Assembly: GCA_023935145.1 (NCBI GenBank) | Contig: CM043698.1 | Span: 61,443,501 to 61,507,500, forward strand | Source of the DNA: Bretschneidera sinensis | Taxonomy: Eukaryota > Streptophyta > Magnoliopsida > Brassicales > Akaniaceae | Direction: 5' to 3' | DNA: 64,000 bases | Part shown: in pieces, positions 32,994 through 45,532 of the stretch | Position numbering within the stretch: position 1 is the stretch's first letter | How the letters are laid out: each line of letters starts with the position of its first letter | Translations under genes and position numbers: made by a program | The notes under the pieces: model-generated | What the model was told of the DNA's origin: nothing | What the model saw: the letters and a program-made list of their open reading frames with translations, nothing else | The model's database searches: none

Positions 32994-34953
32994 TGTAATA
33001 CCCGTATTTGTAAAGTAAGGGTAAAGAAGTATTTTAATAAACAGGGCATAGAGTTAAATTAATATATATATTTAAATACGAAAGAATTAATTTTTAAAAA
33101 AAAGTCAATCTGACGTCTGGAAGAAGGAAAAAAAAAATATAACGCCCAGCAGAAGAAAAAGAAGAAGAATGTGGCAACATGTATCGCCACTTGTTGCCAA
33201 AATAGGTGTGTGGTGCTGCATGTAAGACAACATCACACAGTCGTGGCAACAATTGGAGAGCTGTGGCTGAATCGTTGGAAAATTTGTATATATATATATA
33301 ATTAAAACGTTAATTTATTTTATTACTTACCAAATCTTGTTTGGTTTTCCTTCAACTATGATTCAAATTACTCTCTTTCTTTAAACACTTGGGGACTGAA
33401 AGAAAGATTGAAAGAGCAAAATTTTGAAGGTGTTTACGGGAGAATTTTATAGAGAATCACGGGAAGCTTTAAGAAAAAGAGAAAGTAATAATGTGAAGTT
33501 TATTTTTGAAATTTAGCATACATGAAATTTCCCGGAATTCAAAGTGGGAATTTTCAAAGGGTGTGAATTACGAAGAATTGAAGAATAAATTAGAAATTTA
33601 ATATAAATATTATGTCAGGTGTTGACGAACAGCAACCGAGAAAAATTGCTGAGAGGAGCAGGAAAGGCAAGAAGGTGATCCACAAGTAACTCTAAGTGCT
33701 ACATGGTGAGTTAGATTTACTTTAAGTAATCTAGATAAATATGAAATATAGTGATAATTTTTAAATAAATTATTAACTTATGATTTGGTGGTAGATATAA
33801 ATTGGTTGATAGGTATGATAGGAATAATTGATGTGTAGAGAATTATTATATGAGAAGTAATATTATTAGAATAATGAGTTGATTTAATAATGAAGGTGAT
33901 AAATGAAATTCTTGACGAGTTATAGTTGATAAATTGATCAAATAGTAGTTTGAGAAAAGACAAGATAGCTAAATTAAAGGTCTGAATACATGCTTGTTTT
34001 TATATTATTGTTCATATGCATATATTCATATCACCGTTCATATGCATATGCATGAAATAAACAGGGAGGGGGCTAGTCTAAATGAAAAACCGTGACAGCC
34101 AGTATATGCTAGAAATAAATGAAAACCGTGACAGTCGATATATGCTGTAAATAAAAGAACCGGGAGGGGGTTGGTCTAAGATAAAAACATGTCGACATGT
34201 GGGAAGACGTTCCCTAATAATAATTTATGCATTGCAACTATTTTAAATATTGATTGTATTACTGAAATGCTGAAGTGTTGTTTGTTATTATACATTTATT
34301 TATAGATGAATGAGTCTCACAGAGAGACAGTTATGGCGTGAAAGAAACATAGAAGTATGATATGATAAGAACCATATAAATGGTAGACTTTATGCTGTGA
34401 ACCTCATAATGAGGTAATTATGAGATAATTGATGGTCTTAAGGTGAACAAATATATAAGAAGAAGAGATTGACAGTGAATGAGACTTATGATATGTGTAG
34501 TGATAGTAGAATGCTATTATCAAGTTATATGAGATATCAATGATTAAATATTAAATGACTATTTATACAAATTGAATACTTCTAGTAAATTTAATTCACG
34601 GAACTTGTGAAGCTCATCCCTCATTGTACAATGATTTCAAGTAGTAAGCAGGACAGATAGTTTGGTGAGTTGAGATTCATACGAAATCATTATCTGTAAG
34701 CCAGATACGTGTCCACATCATCAGACTAATGAGAAAATAAAATAAAAATTTATTTGTAAATATTCATGCATTTTATGTTGTATATAATGTTTAAGTCAAT
34801 ATCAGAATGATGTATCTCCCCTATTGAGGGTTTAGGATTGAAGTAAAAAAATTCTATTAGTATTATTTTTATTGTTGCATAAGTGTCGTGCTGGGATTTT
34901 CAAAATGTGATGACACTGTTTCAGGGGTGGCCAACCCGGGATGGGTCGTTACA
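32994..34953 (+). repeat. 5' LTR of chromovirus B
   Basis: Ends TGTAATACCCG (32994) and GGGTCGTTACA (34953). It contains two copies of a CCGTGACAGYC...TATATGCT unit near 34085-34150 and the palindrome ACATGTCGACATGT at 34187-34200. Confidence 0.88.
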
Positions 34954-34972
34954 ATTTTGGTATCAAAGCATT
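34954..34972 (+). other. Primer-binding site of chromovirus B
   Basis: ATTTTGGTATCAAAGCATT directly follows the LTR. It is a near match to the initiator tRNA-Met complement TGGTATCAGAGC. Confidence 0.75.
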
Positions 34973-35049
34973 AGGTTTTATGATTCTGTAGACTGCATAA
35001 AAGTAAAAAAGTGGAAGATTAAAATAAATTATATTTTAATAGTTTGAGG

Positions 35050-36300
35050 ATGACACGCAGACGTGATAGAGCTAGAGTTAAAGTTGTTGATTTGAGAGGG
35101 TGTGGTAGGCCCCCAATATTTTTGACAAGTCGAGGTTGAGTCAGAATCTGTGGTTCCTAGAAGGTAACGTGTTGACAGTATAATTGATATTAGTAAAGGT
35201 GTGAGAGAAGCTGAAGTTGAAAGAGATGAGCTAAGATAAGCTCTTACACATGTTCTTCAGAAAATGAATGTAACAGATGATAGAGTTGACAGACTATAGC
35301 ATAGACTTGATGAACATGCTGGAGCGGTACCTGAGGTAGTTGTAAATCCAATAATGGTAGACGTCAAAAAGGGGAAATGTGAGTTTATGAACGAGAAACA
35401 GGGAGATTATTTTGTTAGATATATTAAGTTGAATGCTTTGTTGCCTAAAGGATCGATGAATCCTTTTGAGCCTGAGCTATGAGTGAAACATGTAGATATA
35501 TTATTTGCTACTTTACTAGTAAGTGACAAGCAGAGGGTTGCCTTTGCTTCATTTGAGTTAGAAGGAGAAGCTTTGGAATGGTGGGAGGATACTCTTCCCA
35601 GAGTAAGTGCATATGTTGATAGAACCTTAACTTGGAATAGGTTTAAGGAGGTTTTTTTTCTTCTTGATAAATATTTTCTTTATACTTCTAGAGCTCAACA
35701 AGAGTGAGATTTTTATTTATTTGAGGCAAATGTATTAACTATGATTCAATATGATAGGATATTTGTGGCTTTGTCAAGGTTTGTACCAAAAATGGTAGAC
35801 CTAGAAGATGAGAAGTGTAAGAGGTTCAAAGATGAACTATGTTTTAAGATTTGATCGAAACTATCCTACATGAGGCATACGAATTATGTCAGGTTGGTAA
35901 ATATAGCATTTTAGATTGAGAAAGATGTGATGAAGTTTAAAGGGAAGAGAAATAGTGGTTAAAGAGGCTTAGACATGAAGGTTCTAGAGGTAGTGGTGAC
36001 ATGAGTGTATAGGGTGGTGGGTGAGAGACCAACCCAGATGGGGCATTCCCTGTTACAAGGAAATGTAGTACAGAATCAGAGGCAAGCAAGATCTGTTGCT
36101 TCTATAGCTCAGAGTAATATCGGTGGGACCCTTAGATCTGGGAGACATGTTATGGGAACTGAAAGTCATGCCAGAGGAAGTAAGTATGCCACCAAGGGGA
36201 AGTAGTAACCTGATGTATGATCGAGAGACAGAAGTTTGTTATAGATGTAATCAGATAAGATATTTATCATAGAATTGTCCTAATTTGAAGTGTTTTATAT
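35050..36300 (+). pseudogene. Chromovirus B gag
   Basis: A likely gag ATG is at 35050 (MTRRRDRARVKVVDLRG). The core is in the frame at 35483-35707: HVDILFATLLVSDKQRVAFASF, then WWEDTLPRV and WNRFKEVFF. A zinc-knuckle remnant (CYRCNQIRYLS, stop, NC) lies near 36238-36280, with the G-H pair replaced. Several Trp codons read as TGA, for example at 35480 where the second copy keeps QWVKH. Confidence 0.8.
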
Positions 36301-36309
36301 GTAGAAAAG

Positions 36310-36590
36310 GTGGACATATCAATGTTGGTTGATATTGGTGCAACCCATTCTTTTGCATCCAGTATTCATATGAAGTCGATTGATGCATGTATTAGCCCTT
36401 TGATGCATAATATTATTGTTGAAGTTCCCATTAGAGATAAAGTGATAATCATAAATCTTTACAAATGTTGCGTGATTCGTATCAATGATAAATAATTTGA
36501 AGTTGATTTATTACCTTTGAATATGATAGATTTTCATTTGATTTTGGGAATGAATTGGTTGATGGCGTATCATGTCTGGATTGATTGAAA
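36310..36590 (+). pseudogene. Chromovirus B protease
   Basis: The frame from 36310 gives MLVDIGATHSFASS, the gypsy aspartic protease active site with D-S-G changed to D-I-G. The end of the domain (VDLLPLNMIDFHLILGMNWL) follows after a stop near 36492. The changed catalytic triplet makes activity unlikely. Confidence 0.75.
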
Positions 36591-36726
36591 AATGTGGTGC
36601 TCAAGATACTAAGACAAGAAGAATTTAGTTTTTAGGAGAACGTAAGATACTTTCGAACTATCTTATTTTGCTCTGACTACCAGTAGATGGCTGAAGAAAG
36701 GATGTGAGGAGTATTTGGCATAGATA

Positions 36727-37620
36727 ATGGATTCTAAAAAAGAAAATAGGAAGTTAGAAGAAATCTTAGTAGTGAAAGATTTTCATGATGTGTTTCGTGA
36801 AGAGTTGTCCAGATTGTCTCCCAGTAAGGAGATTTACTTTCCTATAGACGTGGTTTTGGGTTCAACACACATATCTATAGCACTCTATAGAATGACACTA
36901 GCTGAATTGAGAGATTTGAATGTACCATTTTAAGAATTTTCAGATAACTAATTTATCGGACCTAATGTGTTTGGGGAGCCCTTGTGTTGTTTGTGAAGAA
37001 GAAAGATGAAACGATGAGATTGTGTATAGACTACAGATAGTTGAATAAGCTAACCTTTAAGAACAAATATCTTTTTCCCAGGATAAATGAATTGTTTGAG
37101 CAGTTGCAAGGAGTGAGAGTGTTTTCTAAGATAAACCCGAGATTAGGTTAACACCAGTTAAGGATAAAGGAGGGAGACGTGTCTAAGACTGCTTTTAGGA
37201 CACGTTATGGTCATAAGTTTCTTATGGTGTCATTTGCATTGATGAATGCTCTAGCAACATTCATGGATTTGATGAATAGGGTTCTTAAACTATTTCTTGA
37301 CAAATTGTGGTTATAATTATTGATAACATTTTGATATATTCTAACAATGAGGAAGAACAAGTGAAACATTAGAGAGTGTGTTGGAGATTCTAAGGAGCGA
37401 GAGATTGTATGCTATAATTTCCTAAATGTGAATTTTGGCTGAATAAAATAACCTTCTTGGGGCATGTAATATCTGGAGATGGCATAACAGTTGATTCACA
37501 AAAGGACAATGTTAAGTTGGGAGAGACCAACTAATGTGACTGAAATTAGAATTTTCTTGGGGTTAGTTAGTTATTATAGATGATTCATTCAGAATTTATT
37601 TGTTATCACAATATTGTTAA
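36727..37620 (+). pseudogene. Chromovirus B reverse transcriptase
   Basis: The lead-in at 36727-36933 (EIYFPIDVVLGSTHISIALYRM) is followed by [52 protein letters not shown] and the catalytic region, where the usual Y-x-D-D-ILIYS reads as I-D-N-ILIYS near 37320. Stops and frameshifts are frequent. Confidence 0.8.
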
Positions 37621-37689
37621 CTTGATTAACCAGGAAAGAAGTGAGATTTGTATGGTGTGGGAAGTGTGAGAAAAGTTTCTAATTACTAA

Positions 37690-38110
37690 AAAAGAAAATG
37701 ACTACAACTCCAGTATTGGTGCTTCCTTATGGTGATGAAGGATTTGTAGTGTATAGTGATGCATCCCATCAAGAGTTGGGATATGTGTTGATGTAACATG
37801 AGAAATTAATGGTGTGTGCTTCTAGGCAATTGAGAAATCATGAAAGAAATTACCCTACCCATGACTTAGAGTAGGCTGCCATAGTGTTTACTTTAAAGAT
37901 TTAAAACATCATCTATATGGAGCCACTTGTGAGATATTCACTGATCATAAGAGTTTGACATACTTACCTACCTAAAGAGAGTTGAATTTGAGGCAAAGAT
38001 TGTGGATGGAGTTGATTAGTGACTATGATTGTACAATTTACTATCATCTATAAAAGGCAAAGGTGGTAGTTAATGCATTAAGTAGAAAGTCTACAAGAAG
38101 GTTAACTACT
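37690..38110 (+). pseudogene. Chromovirus B RNase H
   Basis: The translation shows PVLVLPYGDEGFVVYSDASHQELGYVLM then ASRQLRNHERNYPTHDLE, the standard order of gypsy RNase H, with stops at usual Gln/Trp positions. Confidence 0.75.
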
Positions 38111-38289
38111 ATAGGGAGTCCTAATGTGAAATTGATAATAGATTTAAGAGAGATAAGAATGAAGTTGAATATCAGTGATAGAGGATCGTGGTTAACGAAT
38201 ATCATCCATAATAAAATGCTTTAGAGATGCAAGGTAAAGATGAAGAGATAGAAAATATTAAGCATTGAGTACTTACTAGAAAGCAATAT

Positions 38290-39640
38290 GAGTTCAAAAT
38301 TTGAAATAAGGGTATTTTGGTATTGGAACATAGGATTTGTGTTCCCAATAATGCAGAGTTGAGAAAGAAGATATTAAGAAAGGTACTTGATAATGTATAT
38401 TCGATGCACCCAAGTAACAATAAGATGTATAGAGGACTGAGACAGAATTACTGGTGGTCAAGATTGATGAAGGAAGTAGCTGAATATAATTCTAGATGTT
38501 TGGTTTGTCCATAAGTGAAGTTAGAGAATAAACATCCGGAAGGCTTACTACAACCTCTTTCTATGCTTGAAAATGTGAATATGGATTTTGTTTATGGATT
38601 TTTCCTATACCCAGAGAGATCACGATACAGTGTAGGTGATAGTAGATAGACTTTCTAAGTCATCTCAATTTCTTCCAATTAAAACTAATTGGAATCTTTA
38701 AAAGTTGGCTGAACTGTATATAGATGAGATTGTGAGGTGGTATGGAGTACTATTGAGCATAGTGTCATTTAGAGGTGCAAGATTTACATTTTGGTTTTGG
38801 AGAGGCTTTCAGAAAGCCATGTGTACATAGTTGTAGTTTATTACAACTTTTCATCCTCAATCAGTTGAGCAGACAAAAAGAATTATTAGATATCTAGAAA
38901 ATATGTTAAGGGCAAATGTGATGAGTTCCTCAGTAAGTTGGTATGCTTACTTGGCATTGATGGAATCTGCTTATAATAATCAACATCAATTTAGTAATGG
39001 AATGACACCGATTAAGATATTGTACGGTGGGAGGTATATAATTCCTATATGTTGGGAAAAAATGGGAGAGAGAAATATATTTGATCCATAGATTATTGAG
39101 TTAACAACTGAGAGGATCAAACTGGTTAGAGATAACCGTAAAGTAGCACAGAGTAAACCGAATAACTATGCTGATAATAGGAAAAGACCTCTTAAGTTTC
39201 AAATAGGTAGTTGGGTGTATTTAAAAATATCTCCGCGAAAAGGTGTATTGAGATTTAAACAGGAAAGGAAAGTCGAGTCCAAGGTATGTGAGACCCTATG
39301 AGGTTGTTGAAACAGTTGAGCTAGTCGCGTATAGCTTGGAATTGCCTCAAACGTGGAAGCAGTTACATAATGTGTTACGTGTGCCACTATTGAGAAAGTA
39401 CTTACACGATGAATCCCATAGTATCTCGAATCAGGCGATAGAACTTCAGGAAGATTTGACCTTTATGCAAGTACCGATCAGAATTCTAAACAGAAAAGAA
39501 CAAGTCTTGCGAAATAAATCATTCATTTGATTCAAATATTACGGCAGAATAAAGATGTTGAAGAAGTCACTTGAGAGCATGAAGCAAGAATGAGGAAGGA
39601 ATACCCACAACTCTTTCATGAATTAGGTAAGAAAATTTCG
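38290..39640 (+). pseudogene. Chromovirus B integrase with chromodomain-type tail
   Basis: 38317-38514 holds the HHCC zinc region (RICVPNNAELRKKIL ... YSMHPSNNKMYRGL ... YWW ... CLVCP). The core follows to about 39100 (YLALMESAYNNQHQFS). The C-terminal part at 39288-39530 has NVLRVPLLRKYLHDESHSI and EDLTFMQVPIRILNRKEQVL, and a shifted frame gives EARMRKEYPQLFHELGKK. This tail is diagnostic of Del/Tekay chromoviruses, whose chromodomain can steer integration. Confidence 0.8.
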
Positions 39641-39655
39641 GGGATGAAATTTTTA

Positions 39656-39670
39656 TAAGGTGGGTAGAAT
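39656..39670 (+). other. Polypurine tract of chromovirus B
   Basis: TAAGGTGGGTAGAAT lies directly before the 3' LTR start TGTAATAACCG. Confidence 0.7.
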
Positions 39671-40906
39671 TGTAATAACCGTATTTGTAAAGTACAGGTA
39701 AAGAAGTATTTTAATAAATATGACAGAGATAAATTAATATATATTTAAATACGAAAGATTTAATTTTTATAAAAAAAAATCAATCTGGCATCCAGAAGAA
39801 GGAAAAAAAGAAAGGTGGCAACACCGCCACCTGTTGCCAAAATAGGTGTGTGATGCTGCATGTAAGACAGCATCACACAGCCATGGCAACAATTGGAGAG
39901 CTGTGGCTGAACGGTTGGAAGATTTGTAGATATATAATTAAAACATTAATTTATTTTATTATATACCAAATCCTGATTGGTTTTCTTTCAACTACGATTC
40001 AAATTACTCTATTTTTTTAAACACTTAGGGACCGAAAGAAAGGTTGAAAGAGCAAATTTTTGAAGAGGTTTACGGGAGAATTTTATAGAGAATCACGGGA
40101 AACTCTAAGAAAAACATAAAGTAATAACGTGAAGTTTATTTTTGAAATTTAGCATACATGAAATTTCTCAAAATTTAAAATGAGAATTTAAAAAGAGTGA
40201 ATTATGAATAATTGAAGAATAAATTAGAAATTTAATATAAATAGTACGTCAGATGTTAACAATCAGCAATCGAGAGAAATTGCTGAAAGGAGTAAAAAAA
40301 GCAAAGAGGTGATCCACGAGTAACTCTAAGTGCTATGTGGTGAGTTAGATTTACTTTAAATAATCTAGATAAATATGAAATATAGTGATAATTTTTTAAT
40401 AAATTATTAACTTATGATTTAATGGTAAATATAAATTGATTGATATGTATGATAAGAATAATTGAAGTGTAGAGAATTATTATATGAGAAATAATATTAT
40501 TAGAATAATGAGTCGATTTAATAATGAAAGTAATAAATGAAATTCTTGATAAGCTATGGTTGATAAATTGATATGATATATGAAGAAAAGAAATTAGTGA
40601 AATTGATCAAATAATAATTTGAAAAAAAAAACTGGATAGCTAAATTAAAAGTCTAAATATATGCTTGTTTTTATATTATTGTTCATATACATATTTCATA
40701 TCATTGTTTATATGCATATGCATGAAATAAAAGAATCGGAATGAGAGCGATCTAAATGAAAAACCGTGACAGCTAGTATATGCTGAAAATAAATGAAAAC
40801 CGTGACAGCTTGTATATGCTAGAAATAAAAGAATCGGGAATTGGTAGATCTAAGATAAAAATATGTCGACATGTGAAAAGACGTTCCCTAATAATAATTT
40901 ATGCAT
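39671..40906 (+). repeat. 3' LTR of chromovirus B, truncated at duplication junction
   Basis: It matches 32994-34215 of the 5' LTR and stops after CCTAATAATAATTTATGCAT. The remaining 740 or so bases of the LTR are missing and CRWN4-derived sequence follows. Confidence 0.88.
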
Positions 40907-43900
40907 CTTTCTTCAGGCCAATCTCCTCCCCAAAAGAACTCAAAGCTTTTTCTCTCTCATCAAGAAGATTTGATCGCTCTGCTACATGCTCTCCTTATCT
41001 GCCATTACCCTTGACTGAATTTCCAACTCCTGTTCCCTTTCACTATGTATGTCCTCGCGTTGACTAAGATTCATCTGTCTCAACTCCCAAGACCGTCTCT
41101 TGGACTCAATTTCTTCTTTCACCAATTTTCGCTTCATCTCCATCTCGGCTTCAAATTTAGACTTTCTTCTTCTCAAAACAGTTTCATGATTGGCAATAAC
41201 TTTTTGAATTCCATCCTGCATTATTCATTAAAAGAAATATTTTTATTAAAACAAGGAGAAAACAGAACCAATATTTGATTCATTAGAAAGCATCTTGGTT
41301 AAAAGGCGTTCAAAGAAACAATCAAAACTCAGAATGGGAAAAGTAAAATATAAAGCTTAAATTTATTAAGTTCACTGCTAAGCAACAGTTCAGTCAAAAG
41401 AACTCAGTTTCCTTGCTTGGAAGTTTTTCTTGTGAAACAAGCAGCTCTTGCTCTCTTTTCTGCAGCAAAGCTTCCCTTTCAAAGACAGCCTAGTGCACCC
41501 AAAAGATTTCATTAATATAACTTGAGCTGTTAAAGCAACAGTTTTAAAAGACAGCACATTCAAAGGAAATATTATATATATGTGTGAGTGCATGTGAGTG
41601 CATTTGCACGAGTATATATAAACCTCTTCTCTTTTAGACAGGGAAGCAAGAGTCAGCTCCAGGTTGGACTTCTCATCCTTTAGGGCTCTATGTTGTTCCT
41701 CAAGTCTTGCTCTTGCAGCCTCTAACTCTTTTTCAAGTCGAGTTAATTCTTGAGATCTACTAAAAATGTAATCCTCTCTTTGATTCAGTGAAGTTTGTCC
41801 ATCAAGTAATCTTTCATGTTCCTGTTGTAAAACCTTCTGCCTTTCACTTAAAGATCATCTCTCAAGCATCATCTCTCTTTTGCATCACACCTAAAACATG
41901 AATACTAAAGAGTTTAACAACCTCATTGCGTTGCTTCAGCACTGACTCCATGTACAACACGTCATGGCACATGAAATTATGCATGAGGTCATCAAGCTGA
42001 GGATCTCAGATTCCCAGCCAGATGGTATGGTATAGATTCAATTTGAAAAAACAGTAGGGTGTAATAAAATACTTCAATTAAAGTTTAACTGATGGCCTAT
42101 ATCACATAATCAAATGAGAAATGACATGAAACCTTAGTAACTATTACATGCAATTCTTTACCAAAATATTTCCATTGAATTCTTAAGGCAAGAGCCCAGT
42201 GTAATCCCATTTCCATTTTTTTTTATAGAAAATAGCATACTGTGATTTACACAATATAAGGGATCCCAACAGTAAGGAAAAGGCTGCACTTTGTAGCCTT
42301 TCCTAGGTCATATTAGCATTAGATTTGAAAACCATGCACCATTTTTTTTATAGATCCAGATAAACATAAATAGAAGACTTAAGTGATAGTTCAATAATGA
42401 TGACAATATGAATAGCATACTCAGCCTTAAAAGATACAATACGCCTAGTAAGATCATCTTCACGTGCTTCAACTTCCTGCAGCTTCCTCTCTGCAGTACG
42501 ATGATAACGACTACCTTCTGCTTGTAAAGATTCCGCTGCATACAGCTTTGAGTCAGCCTCTGCATGCTTATTCTGGGCATCCTCTATCATTATGCGAGCT
42601 TCAGCCAATTTACTCTCTGCTGCAACCTTCGTTTCAGCAGATTCTGCACGCATCTCATGCAAGGCCTTCTCAATCTACAGAAATCCATCAGAAAATTCTA
42701 AGAAATACAAAATGATGGTAGGGAGACAAGGAACAGACATATTTACTTCAGATAGAGGAAGACCCTAAATGATAATCTTACACTAGCTATGCACTCCTTC
42801 TCAATTCCTAAAGCCTTCTTTAAACTGTCTTCTCGTTTCCTTGCTCCAGCTAAAGCAGATAAATGTGCAGCTTGATCACGCTCGTGCATTATTTCTGCTG
42901 CCTCAGCAGAGGCTTTCATTTGCTCATACTTAGAAGCTAACTCCTTCTTTTCCAGTATGAGAAGGCCCATATGGTGTTGATGGTCAAAGATCTACATCAA
43001 GTTCCACTGGTCAGATGTGCACCAAAATAGTACTTGCAGCACATTCACTAGCAAAAGTGATTAGATTGCACGAAAATCAAACACAATTAACTGCTAAATG
43101 ACAAAATATTTTATAAAACTAGCCATAATGCATAAACTACCTTCATCAACTTCTCAAATAATCAGTTCACAAAAAGAATGAAAATACATAAGCTAAATCA
43201 TGAGCAACCATTCAAAAGGAGAACGATTTTGTGTAAAGAAAATAATTTCTATATATGCAGATGGCACATAGCTCTGAAGCATTCACAGCATAAACAATTG
43301 CCAACTAGTGACACTGTATCCCATAAAGACTTTCAAAACTCAATGCAAAAAAGTTGGAAAAACAGTTATTCGAAAACAAACTTTTTGCCAGTTGTTTCAA
43401 TGTGTGAAACTAAAATTTAGCTTCACAACTCCCAAAAATAGACACCCCTCCTAACAATTATTCCTTACAGGGAAAACCAATAAGCCATCATCTTAACTGA
43501 AGAAAATGCCAAAATAAAGTATATTTGAGCTTGTGGCATGGAATTCAAGTAAAGCCCTTAAAAAGGCACATCCTAAATAAGATATACTGTCATAAATTTT
43601 CAAAATGTATACTTCACTTACTTGATTGTTAAATACAACTGATCAAACTTGGTCTCCCAAAATTGACTGTTATCCTCATATGCACCCAAAAGTAATAAAA
43701 CCATTTCTACATATGAGAGACCAATTCTTGAACAATTTAAAAGATGGAAGCAATGCACTTTAAGTCCTTCCTTTCTTGGAAACAATTACAACAAAAAATT
43801 ACTTGGAAACAATAAAAAGGCAAAAATAATGAAAGTGATGCACAAATCAAGATTATTTTCATCTCCTCACCTTGTTCTTTTTTATTACTCCATGATACAA

Positions 43901-44542
43901 AATAAAATTTAACTAAGAAAAAAAATCCAATCATCAATTTATCTCTATTAGCCGGGATTCTAATCACTATCACATTCCTTCCGTTGTGTTGTTTCGTTGT
44001 CGCAACTACAGTATGTTTTTCCTTTTAAGTTTTTGTTTCTTATATTAGAAAAACTCAACTCAACTAAAGCTAAACGGCGAGTCTTTCACACTGGCCGATA
44101 AAGCAACATTCTTGGTTTTTCAACTCCCACAAGATTCAAAATCCAAAATTGAAAAGCCCAAAACACCAATTCTTGGTATTTTCCATCTCATTAACCAAAC
44201 AAATCATCATAAATCTACCCAAATGCTAACTCAAAGACACCACACAATCAGAACTCCACTCAACACAACACAAAATCATCTAGAAAGAAAAAATCAAGAA
44301 AAAAAAGATTACACAAAATCAACAAGCAGACATACCTCAGCTTCAAGCTTGGCAATATACGCGATGAGAGCAGCCTTATCTCTCCTCTTGATCGACTCCT
44401 CATCGAATCCGGCCTCCTTGAGTCCCTTCCAGATCGCCTCGTCACTGAGTGGGCTGTGCAAAACCCTAGACCCAAGCTTTATCGACAAGCCCCTGACAGA
44501 GCTCGGCGTGATCGCGAATCGCTCCGACTGAGGACTCGTCAT
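40907..44542 (-). pseudogene. Truncated CRWN4 copy (exons 1-5 and the 5' part of exon 6)
   Basis: It matches 8480-12107. Exon equivalents (minus): 44542-44336, 42991-42782, 42674-42421, 41890-41624, 41489-41406, 41215-about 40911. Exons 1-3 are intact with a few replacements (for example Arg to Gly in WKRLKEAG). Exon 4 has CGA changed to TGA and a 4-bp deletion; the exon 5 donor GTGAGT has lost its GT; exon 6 has a 1-bp deletion near 40988. The rest of exon 6 and exons 7-8 are missing. If transcribed, it could encode only about 220 residues of head and early rod before the stop. Confidence 0.93.
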
Positions 44543-44900
44543 CTCTATCTGTAAAACCCCAATTACGAACACGAAAAATAAAAGCCCTAGAGTCTTACAA
44601 TTATCTTTGGCTAGTGCTAGTCTTTTTCATTGCTTCTTTTCTTCTCGCTTTTCCTCTTTCTGGAGAGGGAGAGTGTGTGTGTTTTTGTATGTTAGTGAGT
44701 CACCACTCACCACCGAGTATCGTCGTTTATATACACATTTTTAGTTTTACTTAGAAGACTTTGAGTTTTGTCAAGGGTGGTTTTTCAGTAGGGGACGAGT
44801 TGAAGCGACGTCGTTAAAGAGGGTTTGGCACTATAGTGTTTTTGGCCGTTAAGGTATTTAAGCCGCCTTTTAGGTTAATCAAAAGTTGCTTTAGCGGCTA
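44543..44900 (-). promoter_or_regulatory. Promoter copy of the CRWN4 pseudogene
   Basis: It matches 12108-12450, including the GACGTC palindrome. At 44726-44733 the minus strand reads TATATAAA, within a 25-bp stretch that differs from the intact gene's promoter. Whether it is active cannot be seen from sequence. Confidence 0.45.
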
Positions 44901-45339
44901 AAAACTGAATCAAAATTGAAATTTAAATGGGATTTTGATTTAAACTATAGCAGCAATTTAAGGGCGAGAGTGAGATACCTGAGCCTTGTCGTGAAACCTA
45001 AATAGTGACAGTCAACGCTCCCCATCATCAGAAGCTTTGCCTTACATACCATTCAACCCATTTCTTGCTGGCCAAATTTTCAAAAATAAAAAATTCTCTG
45101 GCTTTGGGGCTTGAGTCACTAAAGGTTAAAATCTTGATTTAATTAATCAATTAATTAAATAAAATATATTGATTATTTTTTTAATTGTTTTAATTAAAAA
45201 ATTAATTAATATTAATAATATATTAAATATAAATATAATAAACCAAAAAACTTATGTATAATATATAATAAGTTTTAAACTTTTAATTATTTAAATAATA
45301 TAAATTATTCAATTAACCGATTGTACCGATCGAAACTAA

Positions 45340-45532
45340 TTTGATCGGTTAATATTGAAGTACATAAGCTAATTCGATATTAACGGTTGAAAAAAATTTA
45401 ACAAAAAAATTCTATCAAAATTTTTAACTGAACCAGACGATTTGTAAACCCATAGTCCTAATGGTATTTTCCAAACCAACTTCGGTTACAACCTCTTGGA
45501 AAAAGATGACTCCAACTTGACAGCCTCTCCTT
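45340..45532 (+). repeat. Second-block copy of the tandem unit and LINE start, cut by copia
   Basis: It matches 12891-13316, with one unit only, up to CTTCTTGGCT. The LINE zinc-finger part that should follow (as at 13336-13564) is missing and the copia LTR begins instead. Confidence 0.8.

Larger units (their letters stand above)
32994..40906 (+). mobile_element. Del/Tekay-type chromovirus (Ty3-gypsy), decayed
   Basis: A 1960-bp 5' LTR, a primer-binding site, gag, protease, reverse transcriptase, RNase H, integrase with chromodomain-like tail, polypurine tract and a 3' LTR cut short at 40906. All coding domains are recognisable but full of stops and frameshifts. The 3' LTR ends where a copy of CRWN4 exon 6 begins, so the truncation comes from the segmental duplication and not from normal transposition. 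Confidence 0.9.
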
